Shown: positions 34,875 through 43,135, counted from the stretch's first letter. The stretch: 64,000 bases of DNA from UBA5072 sp963822145 (GCA_963822145.1 CAWGGG010000002.1:744001-808000); one strand, 5' to 3'. Numbers and translations are program-made. The notes: generated by a model not told the origin, from the letters alone.

Positions 34875-35549
34875 TTAATCTTCATCATTTCCGATTTCTG
34901 TCTCCTGGTAACCTTCATTACCTTCACCGGTAAAATAGATCCTGAGCTGGGCCTGGTTTTTAATATAATCCACCTTGCCTATTTCGAACCGGACTATATT
35001 GAGCTCTGTCAGGGCCCTTAACTCCTGCAACAATACCTGGTGCAGACTGGGTTTTAACAAATCCGTCTTATTGAAGGTTATGGTTCTGCGATTCAGCTTT
35101 TTGCCAAAGAATTTTTTTTCCATAACGTAGGTCAGCAGTATAAGAAAGAGATTGGCAAAAATGATCCACTGTACGCAATTGCTCAGCTGAAGCAGGGCAT
35201 TAATGGCTGAAATACCGACGACCATGAAAAGATAAGCCATTTCCTTCACCGGTACATTCAATGTCCTGAACCGGATAATGGCAAATATTGCAAACAGTCC
35301 GAGCACCAGTCCCAATTCGAGCTGTACCCAGCGAAGCATGGCACATATCATAAAAACAATGACCCCGGTAATTACCTGGGCAAATACAAATTCGGGTTTG
35401 CGGTTCCAGTGGTAATACATCACTATGGTGAGGATCAGCAGCACCAGCAGGTTAATGCCAAACTGTATGAGCAATTCATAGAATTCTGTTGTGGCGAGTG
35501 GAGGACAGAACTGAATTTTCAGCAGGGCGGAGGTTATTGTTGTTTCCAT
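34875..35549 (-). CDS. DUF4956 membrane protein A
   Basis: From the ATG at 35549 the protein has 224 residues, matching DUF4956-B in length and throughout in sequence. It has four to five TM segments (FGINLLVLLILTIVMYY, FAQVITGVIVFMICAML, LGLVLGLFAIFAIIRFRT and further) and a cytoplasmic C-terminal domain (IVRFEIGKVDYIKNQAQLRI) ending in an acidic tail. DUF4956 genes are often found beside CotH and a VTC polyphosphate polymerase; here no VTC gene is present. The in-frame ATG ten codons upstream adds no conserved sequence. It leads the operon with CotH-B and has a palindromic operator at 35686. Confidence 0.85.
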   Translation of the reverse strand: METTITSALLKIQFCPPLATTEFYELLIQFGINLLVLLILTIVMYYHWNRKPEFVFAQVITGVIVFMICAMLRWVQLELGLVLGLFAIFAIIRFRTLNVPVKEMAYLFMVVGISAINALLQLSNCVQWIIFANLFLILLTYVMEKKFFGKKLNRRTITFNKTDLLKPSLHQVLLQELRALTELNIVRFEIGKVDYIKNQAQLRIYFTGEGNEGYQETEIGNDED

Positions 35550-35685
35550 GATATTCAGGCTTTGCATCCTGATTATCATGCTACATTAATTGTACCAAAT
35601 TATCTAAAGCACTAGAATAACAAATATATATATCGATTTTTTGGTCGTTTATCCTTACAGGAATTGACTACATTTAATCAAAAGT

Positions 35686-35701
35686 TGTCCGTATACGTAC
35701 A
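35686..35701. promoter_or_regulatory. Palindromic operator upstream of DUF4956-A
   Basis: TGTCCGTATACGTACA is a full match to TGTnCG-N4-CGnACA. It lies 136 bp upstream of the DUF4956-A start. An ACCCCGTCGGGGT palindrome at 35716-35728 follows, a relative of the intergenic repeat at 43967-43979. Confidence 0.5.
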
Positions 35702-35752
35702 GTATGCTGGTAGGGACCCCGTCGGGGTGATTGTTACAGCAATTTTATATAC

Positions 35753-35791
35753 AAAGCCGGAAGTCATTAAGGATTAACGTCTTCCGGCTTT
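35753..35791 (-). terminator. Hairpin after DUF4956-B
   Basis: AAAGCCGGAAG and CTTCCGGCTTT form an 11-bp perfect stem with a 17-base loop, 64 bp beyond the DUF4956-B stop on the minus strand. No long T run follows, so it is a plausible but not certain terminator. It would separate the RLE-B/DUF4956-B unit from DUF4956-A/CotH-B. Confidence 0.6.
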
Positions 35792-35854
35792 ATGCGCTAC
35801 AGATTCAGATCAGTGGTCGGGTCATTTGACCTTTTCCATGATGCAAATCAATGA

Positions 35855-36529
35855 TCAATCGTCATCATTTCCGGTTTCTTCATCATTGAAGCTTCCATTA
35901 CCATTACCGGTAAAGTAGATCCTGATTTGTGCCTGTTTTTTAATATAGTCCACTCTGCCGATCTCAAAGCGGATGATATTGAGCTCGGTCAACTCCTTCA
36001 ATTCCTGAAGCAGCAGGTTATGCTTGCTGGGCTTTAGCAAATCCGTATTGTTGAAAGATATGGTCCTGCGCGAGAGTTTTTTGCTGAAGTAAAGCCGTTC
36101 CATAATGAATGTCATGCCAACGAGGATGCCATTGGCGAAAAGGATCCATTGGAAGCAGTGGCCCATCGGCAGCAGGGCATTAACAGCTGATATGCCTACG
36201 GCCATAAACAGATAGGCCATTTCCTTTACCGGAACATTGATGGTCCTGAACCTGATGATGGAGAAGATGGCAAACAATCCCAAGACAAGTCCCAGTCCCA
36301 ACTGCACCCAGCGCAACAATGCACAGATCATGAAAACAATAACGCCGGTAATGAGCTGGGCAAACATGAATTCGGGTTTGTGATTCCACCTGAAATACAT
36401 GACCCTGGCTAAGATCAGCAGGATTACCAGGTTGATTCCGAATTGCAGCAGCAATTCATAGAACTCAGCGCTTGCCACATCCGGACAGAGCGGAACTTCA
36501 AGCAGTACTGAAGGTATCATCGTTTTCAT
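35855..36529 (-). CDS. DUF4956 membrane protein B
   Basis: The 224-residue protein is close to DUF4956-A along its full length: FGINLVILLILARVMYFRWN, FMFAQLITGVIVFMICALL, GLVLGLFAIFSIIRFRT, a further hydrophobic pair and the cytoplasmic domain LNIIRFEIGRVDYIKKQAQI. It ends in the acidic tail NDEETGNDDD. The RFRT motif after the third helix is characteristic of DUF4956. It follows RLE-B by 35 bp, so RLE-B and this protein are made together. The terminator-like hairpin at 35753 ends the unit. It probably acts at the inner membrane with the exported RLE and CotH proteins; this partnership is inferred from gene order. Confidence 0.86.
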   Translation of the reverse strand: MKTMIPSVLLEVPLCPDVASAEFYELLLQFGINLVILLILARVMYFRWNHKPEFMFAQLITGVIVFMICALLRWVQLGLGLVLGLFAIFSIIRFRTINVPVKEMAYLFMAVGISAVNALLPMGHCFQWILFANGILVGMTFIMERLYFSKKLSRRTISFNNTDLLKPSKHNLLLQELKELTELNIIRFEIGRVDYIKKQAQIRIYFTGNGNGSFNDEETGNDDD

Positions 36530-36564
36530 GACTATGGTATTATTGCGGGTTCACAGATCTTGTT

Positions 36565-37038
36565 TCACTTTACCAGGGATCTCTTGAAATCAGCATTGAA
36601 AAAAGCCAGGAAATGCCGATGTTCATTTTCCTGGGCATCATCCTCTGCTAATAAGACCGGTTCCAATTCTGAAACCCTGTAACTGATTTCATTTTCGGTT
36701 TTACTGGCCAGCCATTCAAGTCTCTCAAAAGCTTCATTGAGATCAGCCATTCCTGCCGGCAAAGCATCGTAACGCAGTGTTCTTTCAGTCTCCTGGGCCA
36801 AGAGCTCCATGCGTTCCATGGCCTCATATATGTCTACATCTTCCACCGAAGGAACAACATATTGAATAGCCGCTTCGGTGCTTGTCATTAAGATCTCCAG
36901 CCTGTCATAGGCTTCGGCTGTGTTGCTGTTGTTTGAGCCAGCATCTGACTGTGCCCTCACACTGATTCCAAAGGCTATGGCAACACTCAATACGGCTGCC
37001 AGTCTGCCTGCAAATTGATGTTTGTTTGTTGTTTTCAT
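36565..37038 (-). CDS. Small exported repeat protein RLE-B
   Basis: The 157-residue protein has a signal peptide (LAAVLSVAIAFGISVRAQ) and three repeats: AYDRLEILMTSTEAAIQYVVP, AMERMELLAQETERTLRYDAL and AFERLEWLASKTENEISYRV. The first 70 residues are nearly the same as RLE-A. The C-terminal end (NEHRHFLAFFNADFKRSLVK) is unique and probably the native form. It is 35 bp before DUF4956-B and has the shared four-box promoter at 37120-37186. Short helices with repeated acidic and hydrophobic faces suggest a helical bundle or binding partner. I do not know the family. Confidence 0.8.
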   Translation of the reverse strand: MKTTNKHQFAGRLAAVLSVAIAFGISVRAQSDAGSNNSNTAEAYDRLEILMTSTEAAIQYVVPSVEDVDIYEAMERMELLAQETERTLRYDALPAGMADLNEAFERLEWLASKTENEISYRVSELEPVLLAEDDAQENEHRHFLAFFNADFKRSLVK

Positions 37039-37061
37039 TTTTTTGTCCTCCCGGGTTGGTT

Positions 37062-37110
37062 ATTTGTTGATTTGTTGATTTGTTGATTTGTTGATTTGTT
37101 GATTTGTGAT
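37062..37110. repeat. Octamer tandem repeat (ATTTGTTG) in the RLE-B leader
   Basis: About five and a half copies of an 8-bp unit ATTTGTTG lie between the -7 box and the start of RLE-B. The RLE-A leader has two copies of the same unit near 32291-32306. Array length differs between the two leaders, as expected for slippage. Because it lies in the untranslated leader, it could tune expression; that is inference. Confidence 0.75.
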
Positions 37111-37119
37111 TTGATGATG

Positions 37120-37186
37120 TAAATGTACGGCTCGGAAGATGCCTGTTTCTAACAGTATTGTAACAGAGGATGACAGATTTGTAACA
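37120..37186 (-). promoter_or_regulatory. Four-box direct-repeat promoter of RLE-B/DUF4956-B
   Basis: Four boxes on the minus strand (TGTTACA, TGTCATC, TGTTACA, TGTTAG) at 11, 10 and 11 bp steps occupy 37149-37186. The -7 box TACATTTA is at 37120-37127, again starting exactly 27 bp from the last box. It is the same arrangement as at 32310-32376 and 38324-38390, although the spacer sequence differs, so the geometry is what is conserved. Confidence 0.72.
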
Positions 37187-37221
37187 ACTATGGAAAATGG
37201 AAAATGGAAGAAGGGAAATGG

Positions 37222-38265
37222 CTAAAAGCGCTTGCAAGTCCTGTTCAGATCACTGATCAGGATATTTTGATTCTTAAACATCCTGTAAAAGCTGTTAATG
37301 TAAGTTTCCATCTGTTTTTTATCACCCCTGGAGAGGTACTCAAAATCGTTTACCATTCCCAGGAATTGTTCCTGCAATCCATTGAATTCATCAATGATGG
37401 GTCTCAGTTCTTCATCACCGATACAAAGTCCCAAATAATAACGCTCCGCTACGGTTTTAATGGGAAGTGCATCAGCCGGAGCTGAATAAACCGTATTTAC
37501 AAGACCGGAGAAGTCAAAGTCATAGGCAACAGGGATCGCTTTATCAGAAAGCTCAACACTGGATTTCAATACTTTTACATTGTGCTGCATGGGTACCGAC
37601 CAGTCGGTATTACCGATCATATAATTGAAAACGGCAACACGGGCCATATCCGATGGGATCATTTGCTTTTGAGTAATATTCGTTAAATTGATGACGACAG
37701 CCTTGTTTCTTTCGGCAAGTTTATCTTCGTTCTCAATCAGGAAGCCATATGCCGTAAACGCATTATCGGGTTTGTTTACATCCATATAATTGATCCGGAC
37801 AAGCCTGGTTTTGAAACTATACGGAGTAAGCAGGTTAAACATCTTGTAAGTGAGGTATTCCTTAAACAGGTAATCCTGGAAAACGGCTGATTTGGTGCAA
37901 TGTGTGACCAGCTTAAGAGTTCCCTTTTTCTGTATCCTTTCAGGCCCCGAATCATTACTGAATTTTAGCATGATGGGAGGAAAGGAGCAATAGGAGAGGC
38001 GCATGAATCCCCGCGCTTTAAGTTTGATATCCTGCGAGACGGAATCCGATTCACTGATTTTCACGGTAAGCCTGGCATCCATATATTCCTGCTGATTCTT
38101 GGTTCTGACAAATTCCTTCATATCAAAGCTGAGGGTCATCTGAAGCAGCTCTTCCGATCCAAACAGGTCTATTCCCTCCGCAGATGGTGCATTTCCCTGC
38201 CCATGGGAAAACGGACAAATCATGCTGAGGATAAGCAGGAACGGTATGCAAATGGTTGTTTTCAT
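37222..38265 (-). CDS. CotH-like kinase C
   Basis: The 347-residue protein has a signal peptide (IPFLLILSMICPFSHGQ) and the three motifs of the paralogues: KARGFMRLSYCSFPPIMLKF (residues 83-102), FNYMIGNTDWSVPMQHN (Asp221, Asn229) and PVAYDFDFSGLVN (DFD 249-251). These correspond to the ATP-binding region, catalytic loop and metal-binding motif of CotH kinases. Export implies it would use ATP outside the cytoplasm, an open question for the family. It is read alone from the four-box promoter at 38324-38390 and precedes the RLE-B/DUF4956-B unit. Substrate unknown. Confidence 0.8.
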   Translation of the reverse strand: MKTTICIPFLLILSMICPFSHGQGNAPSAEGIDLFGSEELLQMTLSFDMKEFVRTKNQQEYMDARLTVKISESDSVSQDIKLKARGFMRLSYCSFPPIMLKFSNDSGPERIQKKGTLKLVTHCTKSAVFQDYLFKEYLTYKMFNLLTPYSFKTRLVRINYMDVNKPDNAFTAYGFLIENEDKLAERNKAVVINLTNITQKQMIPSDMARVAVFNYMIGNTDWSVPMQHNVKVLKSSVELSDKAIPVAYDFDFSGLVNTVYSAPADALPIKTVAERYYLGLCIGDEELRPIIDEFNGLQEQFLGMVNDFEYLSRGDKKQMETYINSFYRMFKNQNILISDLNRTCKRF

Positions 38266-38323
38266 GGCTGTCGGTATGTGTGTTTGTCTTTGAGCACCAG
38301 TTTGGAATAACTGGTTTCAGGAG

Positions 38324-38390
38324 TAAAAGTACGACGCCGGGAAAGCCTGTTTCTAACAGACCTGTAACAGAAGATAACAGAAATGTAACA
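38324..38390 (-). promoter_or_regulatory. Four-box direct-repeat promoter of CotH-C
   Basis: On the minus strand the boxes TGTTACA, TGTTATC, TGTTACA and TGTTAG occupy 38353-38390 with 11, 10 and 11 bp steps. The -7 box TACTTTTA is at 38324-38331, starting 27 bp from the last box. Bases between boxes differ from the RLE promoters, but box order and spacing are kept, which argues for a bound regulator rather than recent copying. Confidence 0.72.
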
Positions 38391-38436
38391 TGGGAAAACC
38401 GGACAGCAGCGTTTGCGGGTGCAGAGCTGCGGGAAT

Positions 38437-38757
38437 TTAAAAGCGGATTTTAAGGGAGGCGAGATGCCGCGGATCAGCAATGTTGAAGGAAATGTCCCCC
38501 CGGATCTTTTTCTTATCAAAGAAGCAGTAGTGAAGTAATAGTCCGCTGGCTATACCCAATACATCGAATCCAATGTCCATCAAATCAAAGATGTCTCCTG
38601 ACAGGTAGTCGACGGTTTCCTTGCCAATACCGAAAGCAAGCCCGATACCTGAACTGATCAGGTACTTATTGGTTAGCGACATTTCAGGATATTTTATGGA
38701 TAATAATCTACAGGAAGTAAAGGATATTCCTGCGGAAATGGTATAATGAAGGATCAC
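38437..38757 (-). CDS. YfiM-like small membrane protein, frame changed in the signal peptide
   Basis: The readable frame (106 residues) carries GLAFGIGKETVDYLSGDIFD followed by LMDIGFDVLGIASG. This is the GKE-x-x-D and D-x-x-x-D-x-x-G pattern of YfiM/DUF2279 membrane proteins. The start ATG at 38757 is poor. Directly upstream, an ATG at 38860 reads MKHSFTVKVM in one frame, and the next frame continues LFVTLVFYFQPCLGAHIGNN into the gene. One extra base near 38830 therefore breaks a normal signal peptide. The full gene would span 38437-38860. Role unknown. Confidence 0.65.
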   Translation of the reverse strand: MILHYTISAGISFTSCRLLSIKYPEMSLTNKYLISSGIGLAFGIGKETVDYLSGDIFDLMDIGFDVLGIASGLLLHYCFFDKKKIRGDISFNIADPRHLASLKIRF

Positions 38758-38911
38758 CTCCTTGTAGGAATTATTTCCAATATGTGCTCCCAGGCATGGT
38801 TGAAAGTAGAAGACCAGTGTAACAAATAAGCATTACCTTAACAGTAAAACTGTGTTTCATAGTGTATCCATTTCACACGTGGGTTCTCATCAGACTTATG
38901 GGGTAAAGTAC

Positions 38912-40633
38912 TCAGTATAATGAAAACTTAGTAAAGGATGTAGTTCTAGGCGCTTTGTATTTTAACAGATAAACACCCGGTGGTAAATGGATGGTATTGA
39001 GACCTGCCTGAAACCGATGGAAGCCTTCTGAAAGTGTTCCTTTATAGATAATAGCGATCTCGGCTCCTTGAAGATTGCAGACTGCAAGCAGTACATTTTC
39101 TGGTTGCGGCAGGGTGAGTGATACATTGATCCGGCCTGTAGAAGGCTCTGTTCCTATGATAACCTCAGGAAGGTCAGATTTATCAAAGTTCTCCACCGGT
39201 GTGGGCAGCAACTGTGTCATGCTGATGTTGTCAAGATAGACTTTACCGGTGAACCGTCCCATGCCAAAGAAAAGCCTGCAGTTATTATGTGGGGTTAATG
39301 TTGAACTGCCAGGTTTATTTGTTTTGCCTGAGAAATAGCAAGGGACGGATTTTCGTGATAGGCGGCATAATTGCCGGAGTTTCTGGCAAAACTGATCCCA
39401 ATCTGTCCAGGCACGTCAGCCCAGGCATCAAAAGAGACCTGATAGGTTTTTCCGCGTAACGCAGGTATACCCTGCCACTGATCCCCCATATGCCACCATT
39501 CGGTAGCCGGTTTAATGATCTGGAATACGTAAATACCCTCCTGCCAGCTTGCTTTTGCGGACTGAGTTGCATAATCGTTAATGTAAATATTGGTCCAGCC
39601 GCTAAGTCCCCTGTCAAAATTGCCATTTTTGATCAATTCACCAGTTTTGTAAAAGAGGGGAATGACCGTATGTTCATCCACCATCTGAATGGTAAGCGGA
39701 TTGGCATAGCCCATGTAAAGAAATCCTCCGAAATAATAACCCTGGGCGGGTGTGGCTGTAAGTTCAACCGATGTACCTGCAGTATAATTCTCCAACAAAG
39801 GGTATGCCTCTGCGGTTCCGCCAGTCACCGGTTCAATGGTAAGGGAATAAGGCCCCGGCTCTGTCTGCCATTTGTATACCCGCACATAATCGATGACGAA
39901 CTTCAGGGGAAAAATTGCGGGATCAATTCCCTGTGCACCACCCCATTGTCCTCCGATGGCCAAATTAAGAATGAGGTAAAACTGTTTGTTAAAAGGCCAC
40001 AGACGGTAATCGGACCCGCTGGGCCGGTTGTAGGTGTGTACTTTGGTATCGTCAATGAACCAGTCAATTTTATCGGGGGTCCATTCAATGGCATAGATGT
40101 GAAAAGCATCATGGGGGGCAGTAATGGCGACATGATTGCCATTTTGCTGATGCCCAGACCGTCATGCCATAAAAATGCACGTGGAATAAAGATTGTCCGG
40201 TTCAAAGCCCACATTCTCCATGATATCGATTTCTCCACTGGATGGCCAGCCGCCATAAATACTTTCCGTTGGCATCATCCAGATGGCGGGAAATGATCCT
40301 TTGCCGGTGGGTATCTTGGCCCGTGTTTCAATTCGTCCATATATCCAGTCGCCGTTAAAGCGGGAAACCATTCTGGCAGAGATATTGGATGCGCCCAGGT
40401 AATCCTATTTCCTTCTTAATAATAAGCGAGTTAGTATCAATTTAAAATTTTCAATCGCCGGTAAGTATAAACTGAGCTTCGCCATTCATGAATGGACCAA
40501 TATCATATGACCATTTTGATGTGTCGGGCAGTCCTGATGTATTAAACTCATCCGACCATACTTTAACCCACTGCTGGGCCTGAGATCCGATGGTAATCAG
40601 TAAACCGGCACAGATAAACAAGATTCTTAACAT
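38912..40633 (-). pseudogene. Broken GH16 beta-glucanase (laminarinase-like) with T9SS sorting domain
   Basis: Read in pieces, the region encodes a signal peptide (MLRILFICAGLLITIGSQAQ), a GH16 domain start (VWSDEFNTSGLPDTSKWSYD), the catalytic motif GEIDIMENVGFEPDN and later WTPDKIDWFIDDTKVHTYNR and LAIGGQWGGAQGIDP. A carbohydrate-binding-like module (WTNIYINDYATQSAKASW) and a C-terminal T9SS-like domain (GVYLLKYKAP) follow. Frames change near 40430, twice near 40150-40175 (a compensating pair) and near 39325 in an A-rich run. GH16 laminarinases cut beta-1,3-glucans. Either the gene is dead or the assembly has indels here; the catalytic ExDxxE motif itself is intact. Confidence 0.85.
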
Positions 40634-40887
40634 GACATGAGGGATTATGGACAAGTTTTATAATAGATATAAAGATAGTTAAAATTATAAATATCTATAT
40701 GATGGAGGAATAGTCCATGGTATACAGTAAATGGAATTCAACTCCGCTTTCTGCGGATGAAGGCCGACCGGAAGATTGTCCCGGAGTTTTTCCAGCTGCT
40801 GGCACGGTTAAATAATTTCCGGAATTGTGTTTATCCGAAAGAACATTCGCTATTGTAATGCAAAATCCCCGAGGGAAGCGAAGATTG

Positions 40888-42252
40888 CTATGAATATTTT
40901 AAAAACGTACTTCCTTTTTCAAGGTTGAAGGCAACCAGTGTACCTGTTGCGTCCGGGCACCAGGTGCCTGGTTTTAATCCCGAAGAACCGTTTGTTTTTT
41001 CAAGGATTTGCTCCCTCCCCTTATATGTCATCACAACTTTTCGGATCTTTTTCGCAATATACAGCGTGAACCTTTCGGTACCGAAAGGGGCTTTCAGCAA
41101 TACTTCGCCAGGCTGTTCAGTCAGGGCCGTTAGTTTCTTAGCCGCCCAGTACCGCGCAATTTCGCTGTTTCTCATCCAGATGAGGTTGCTGTATTTCTGT
41201 TCAAGCCTGCTTACGACCTTCTTCAGGATGTTGAAGCCTGTTTTTTCGCCGTTGTAATATATTCCGGGCCAGTGACAAACCAGTATTGCCGGTTCGTTTC
41301 TGCCGATTACCTCAACAAGCCTTCCCTGCTGCAAATCCTCCGTGATAAGAAGATCAGGATTGCCGGGGGTAAGTCCATCCCATCCGCCAAACCAGTCATC
41401 GGTGCATCCGATGATGTGCACAGCACAGCGAGGATCATCGGTCTCCAGTCCGGATACCCGGAACAACTGAGGTTCCACATTTATCCCCGGATCTGTGATG
41501 ACATCCCTGAAGAAATGTGGAATCTCCGACTGGAACACATCGCGAACGGATTCCAGTGTTGCTTGTGCCAGGTTGTCCATATTCCGGCTGCCGAATCCCC
41601 CGGGCGTTGTAATGCCTTCACAGGTCAATCCTGCTTCCTTCAGGATATTCAGCGCATAGGCAAGGTAAGCGCCCAGTTCATCGGCGCTTTTATCCTGACT
41701 CCATTCCCAGTTCTCCATATATTCCGGTACCGCTTTGGGAAAGGGCTGTCCGGTCTTCAGGTTGATCACCCGGGTATGGCTGATCATTTCGGGGTGAATG
41801 TCCCAGTTCGGCATCATGAATTCCCTGACCAGTTTGAGGCTGGCCTCCAGTTCTTTTTTGCTCCACCCCGGGATAAAACGGTGCAGCCAGCCGGTACACG
41901 CCGGATAGGGCACCATGCTGTACTTCCCTTTTATCCCGTGGTCGAGGCACCATTCCCCGAATTCCCTGACAAAAGTGTCCGGGATTTCACGCGGCAGTTT
42001 CCGCCAGTCCTGCGGATATTGTTCGGGAAATACCTCATGAAACTGTGGAATGCCGAAATGCGCCATATTTACCAAGGCTGTTGAATCATCAATAATAAAG
42101 CTGACCGGGACCCGGTTCAGGGGATTGACGATGGTCACTTCGGGTTGCTTAAGACCGGCAGCTGTGGGACGCTTCAAACCAGTAAATAGTGCAGCTGAAG
42201 CCACCGCACTTGTTTTCAGGAAATCTCTCCTGGGCATTAGTAGGGTTTTCAT
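40888..42252 (-). CDS. Tat-exported polysaccharide deacetylase-like protein
   Basis: From the ATG at 42252 the protein has 454 residues, with a twin-arginine signal (MPRRDFLKTSAVASAALFTG) and an inner region reading VPVSFIIDDSTALVN and FGEWCLDHGIKGKYSMVPY. This is the barrel start of NodB/polysaccharide-deacetylase-like proteins, with the DD metal pair. Later blocks are CEGITTPGGFGSRNMDN and LVCHWPGIYYNG. It probably deacetylates or trims a glycan outside the cytoplasm; the substrate is unknown. An ATG eight codons upstream is possible but the Tat signal favours 42252. No operon partner is visible. Confidence 0.75.
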   Translation of the reverse strand: MKTLLMPRRDFLKTSAVASAALFTGLKRPTAAGLKQPEVTIVNPLNRVPVSFIIDDSTALVNMAHFGIPQFHEVFPEQYPQDWRKLPREIPDTFVREFGEWCLDHGIKGKYSMVPYPACTGWLHRFIPGWSKKELEASLKLVREFMMPNWDIHPEMISHTRVINLKTGQPFPKAVPEYMENWEWSQDKSADELGAYLAYALNILKEAGLTCEGITTPGGFGSRNMDNLAQATLESVRDVFQSEIPHFFRDVITDPGINVEPQLFRVSGLETDDPRCAVHIIGCTDDWFGGWDGLTPGNPDLLITEDLQQGRLVEVIGRNEPAILVCHWPGIYYNGEKTGFNILKKVVSRLEQKYSNLIWMRNSEIARYWAAKKLTALTEQPGEVLLKAPFGTERFTLYIAKKIRKVVMTYKGREQILEKTNGSSGLKPGTWCPDATGTLVAFNLEKGSTFLKYS

Positions 42253-42433
42253 GGTTATCAGTTCTTGGCATAGCACAAGTTAGGAAATTGTAACCATTTA
42301 TAAAAGCTGCCAGCCTGCTTTTAATTGTGTTGGATATGTCCAATGTTCCCGGTAACTATCGGGGCAGTCAGCGAAGAGGGGGTATTCTTTCTTCCTGATA
42401 ATGGGGCTTTAGCCCCAAAAGTTTGTTGTCCTT

Positions 42434-42560
42434 ATTAAGGCTGTCTCACAAGCACTATTATTGTCATATTTCGACTCCGCTCAATATGACAATCATTTGA
42501 GTATCAAATGTCAGGCTGAGCGAAGTCGAAGCCGGTTATAGCTTTGGAGACAGCCTTAGT
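42434..42560. mobile_element. MITE-like element with 20-bp inverted ends
   Basis: ATTAAGGCTGTCTCACAAGC at 42434-42453 is inverted at 42541-42560 (three mismatches). The 127-bp interior contains two further palindromic parts: a GTCATATT...AATATGAC pair near 42472-42500 and a GGCTGAGCGAAGTCGAAGCC box near 42514. GGCTGTCTC ends are typical of non-autonomous derivatives of DDE-type IS elements. GGGCTTTAGCCCC repeats flank the element on both sides (near 42404 and 42571). No transposase is encoded. Confidence 0.7.
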
Positions 42561-42625
42561 GAAAACCTATCAATTCCGGGCTTTAGCCCCCAACATTTAT
42601 CCTTTTTGACGTTTTACAGATCTAA

Positions 42626-43135
42626 TTATTTCTTTTTAATCGTCACGTAAATGATGCTGTCTTTAAACTCCTGCATATATTCTGCCCCAAGATACTCGCC
42701 CACAACAGTAATGACACCCTTCAGGTACGCCAGGTATTCATCAATGCTTACATTGAGTAAAGGGAAGCCTCTTAAGAATTCAGGATCAGAAACAACCTTG
42801 TAGGTAATGGATTTTTCAGTTTGGTCCAGAATTCCTATTTCGGCTTTAGGGAAGAAGCAGGTTGAAATGTACAGCACCCCATTTACAAAACCGTTATATC
42901 CTGCCTCCTTGTTCCAGGAGGTTTTAAATTGTTCACCCGTGAAACGGGCGATGTCCTCCATGGTTTTTCCCTGTGATTTTGCATAGTTAATGGAGTTTGC
43001 GATGAGTGCATTGGCCTGGCCTACCATGTTGGTATATTTGGCTGCATCTGAGATTTCAGGAACTTTGAAGGTTTCCTGAGCGGAAACCGGGATAATGACT
43101 AAAAGCAGAACCGGAATGAATAATAGTTTTTTCAT
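42626..43135 (-). CDS. Small secreted protein, unrecognised
   Basis: The 169-residue protein has a signal peptide (MKKLLFIPVLLLVIIPVSAQ) and a mature part with alpha/beta character: IANSINYAKSQGKTMEDIAR, NGVLYISTCFFPKAEIGI and a C-terminal VITVVGEYLGAEYMQE. It does not match a family I know, although the start resembles ligand-binding or SCP2-like domains. It begins 6 bp after the frame-restored stop of the 43142 gene and is in the same direction, so the two are probably one operon. Confidence 0.7.
   Translation of the reverse strand: MKKLLFIPVLLLVIIPVSAQETFKVPEISDAAKYTNMVGQANALIANSINYAKSQGKTMEDIARFTGEQFKTSWNKEAGYNGFVNGVLYISTCFFPKAEIGILDQTEKSITYKVVSDPEFLRGFPLLNVSIDEYLAYLKGVITVVGEYLGAEYMQEFKDSIIYVTIKKK

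Noticed and set aside
39490..40296. 268-residue plus-strand frame over the GH16 region
   Set aside because: The minus strand carries GH16 motifs and the catalytic ExDxxE; the plus frame is its shadow.
40655..40887. Short plus-strand frame reading RMKADRKIVPEFFQLLARLN
   Set aside because: Only about 50 codons between stops, no start with a leader, and no family match; kept as unassigned non-coding space.
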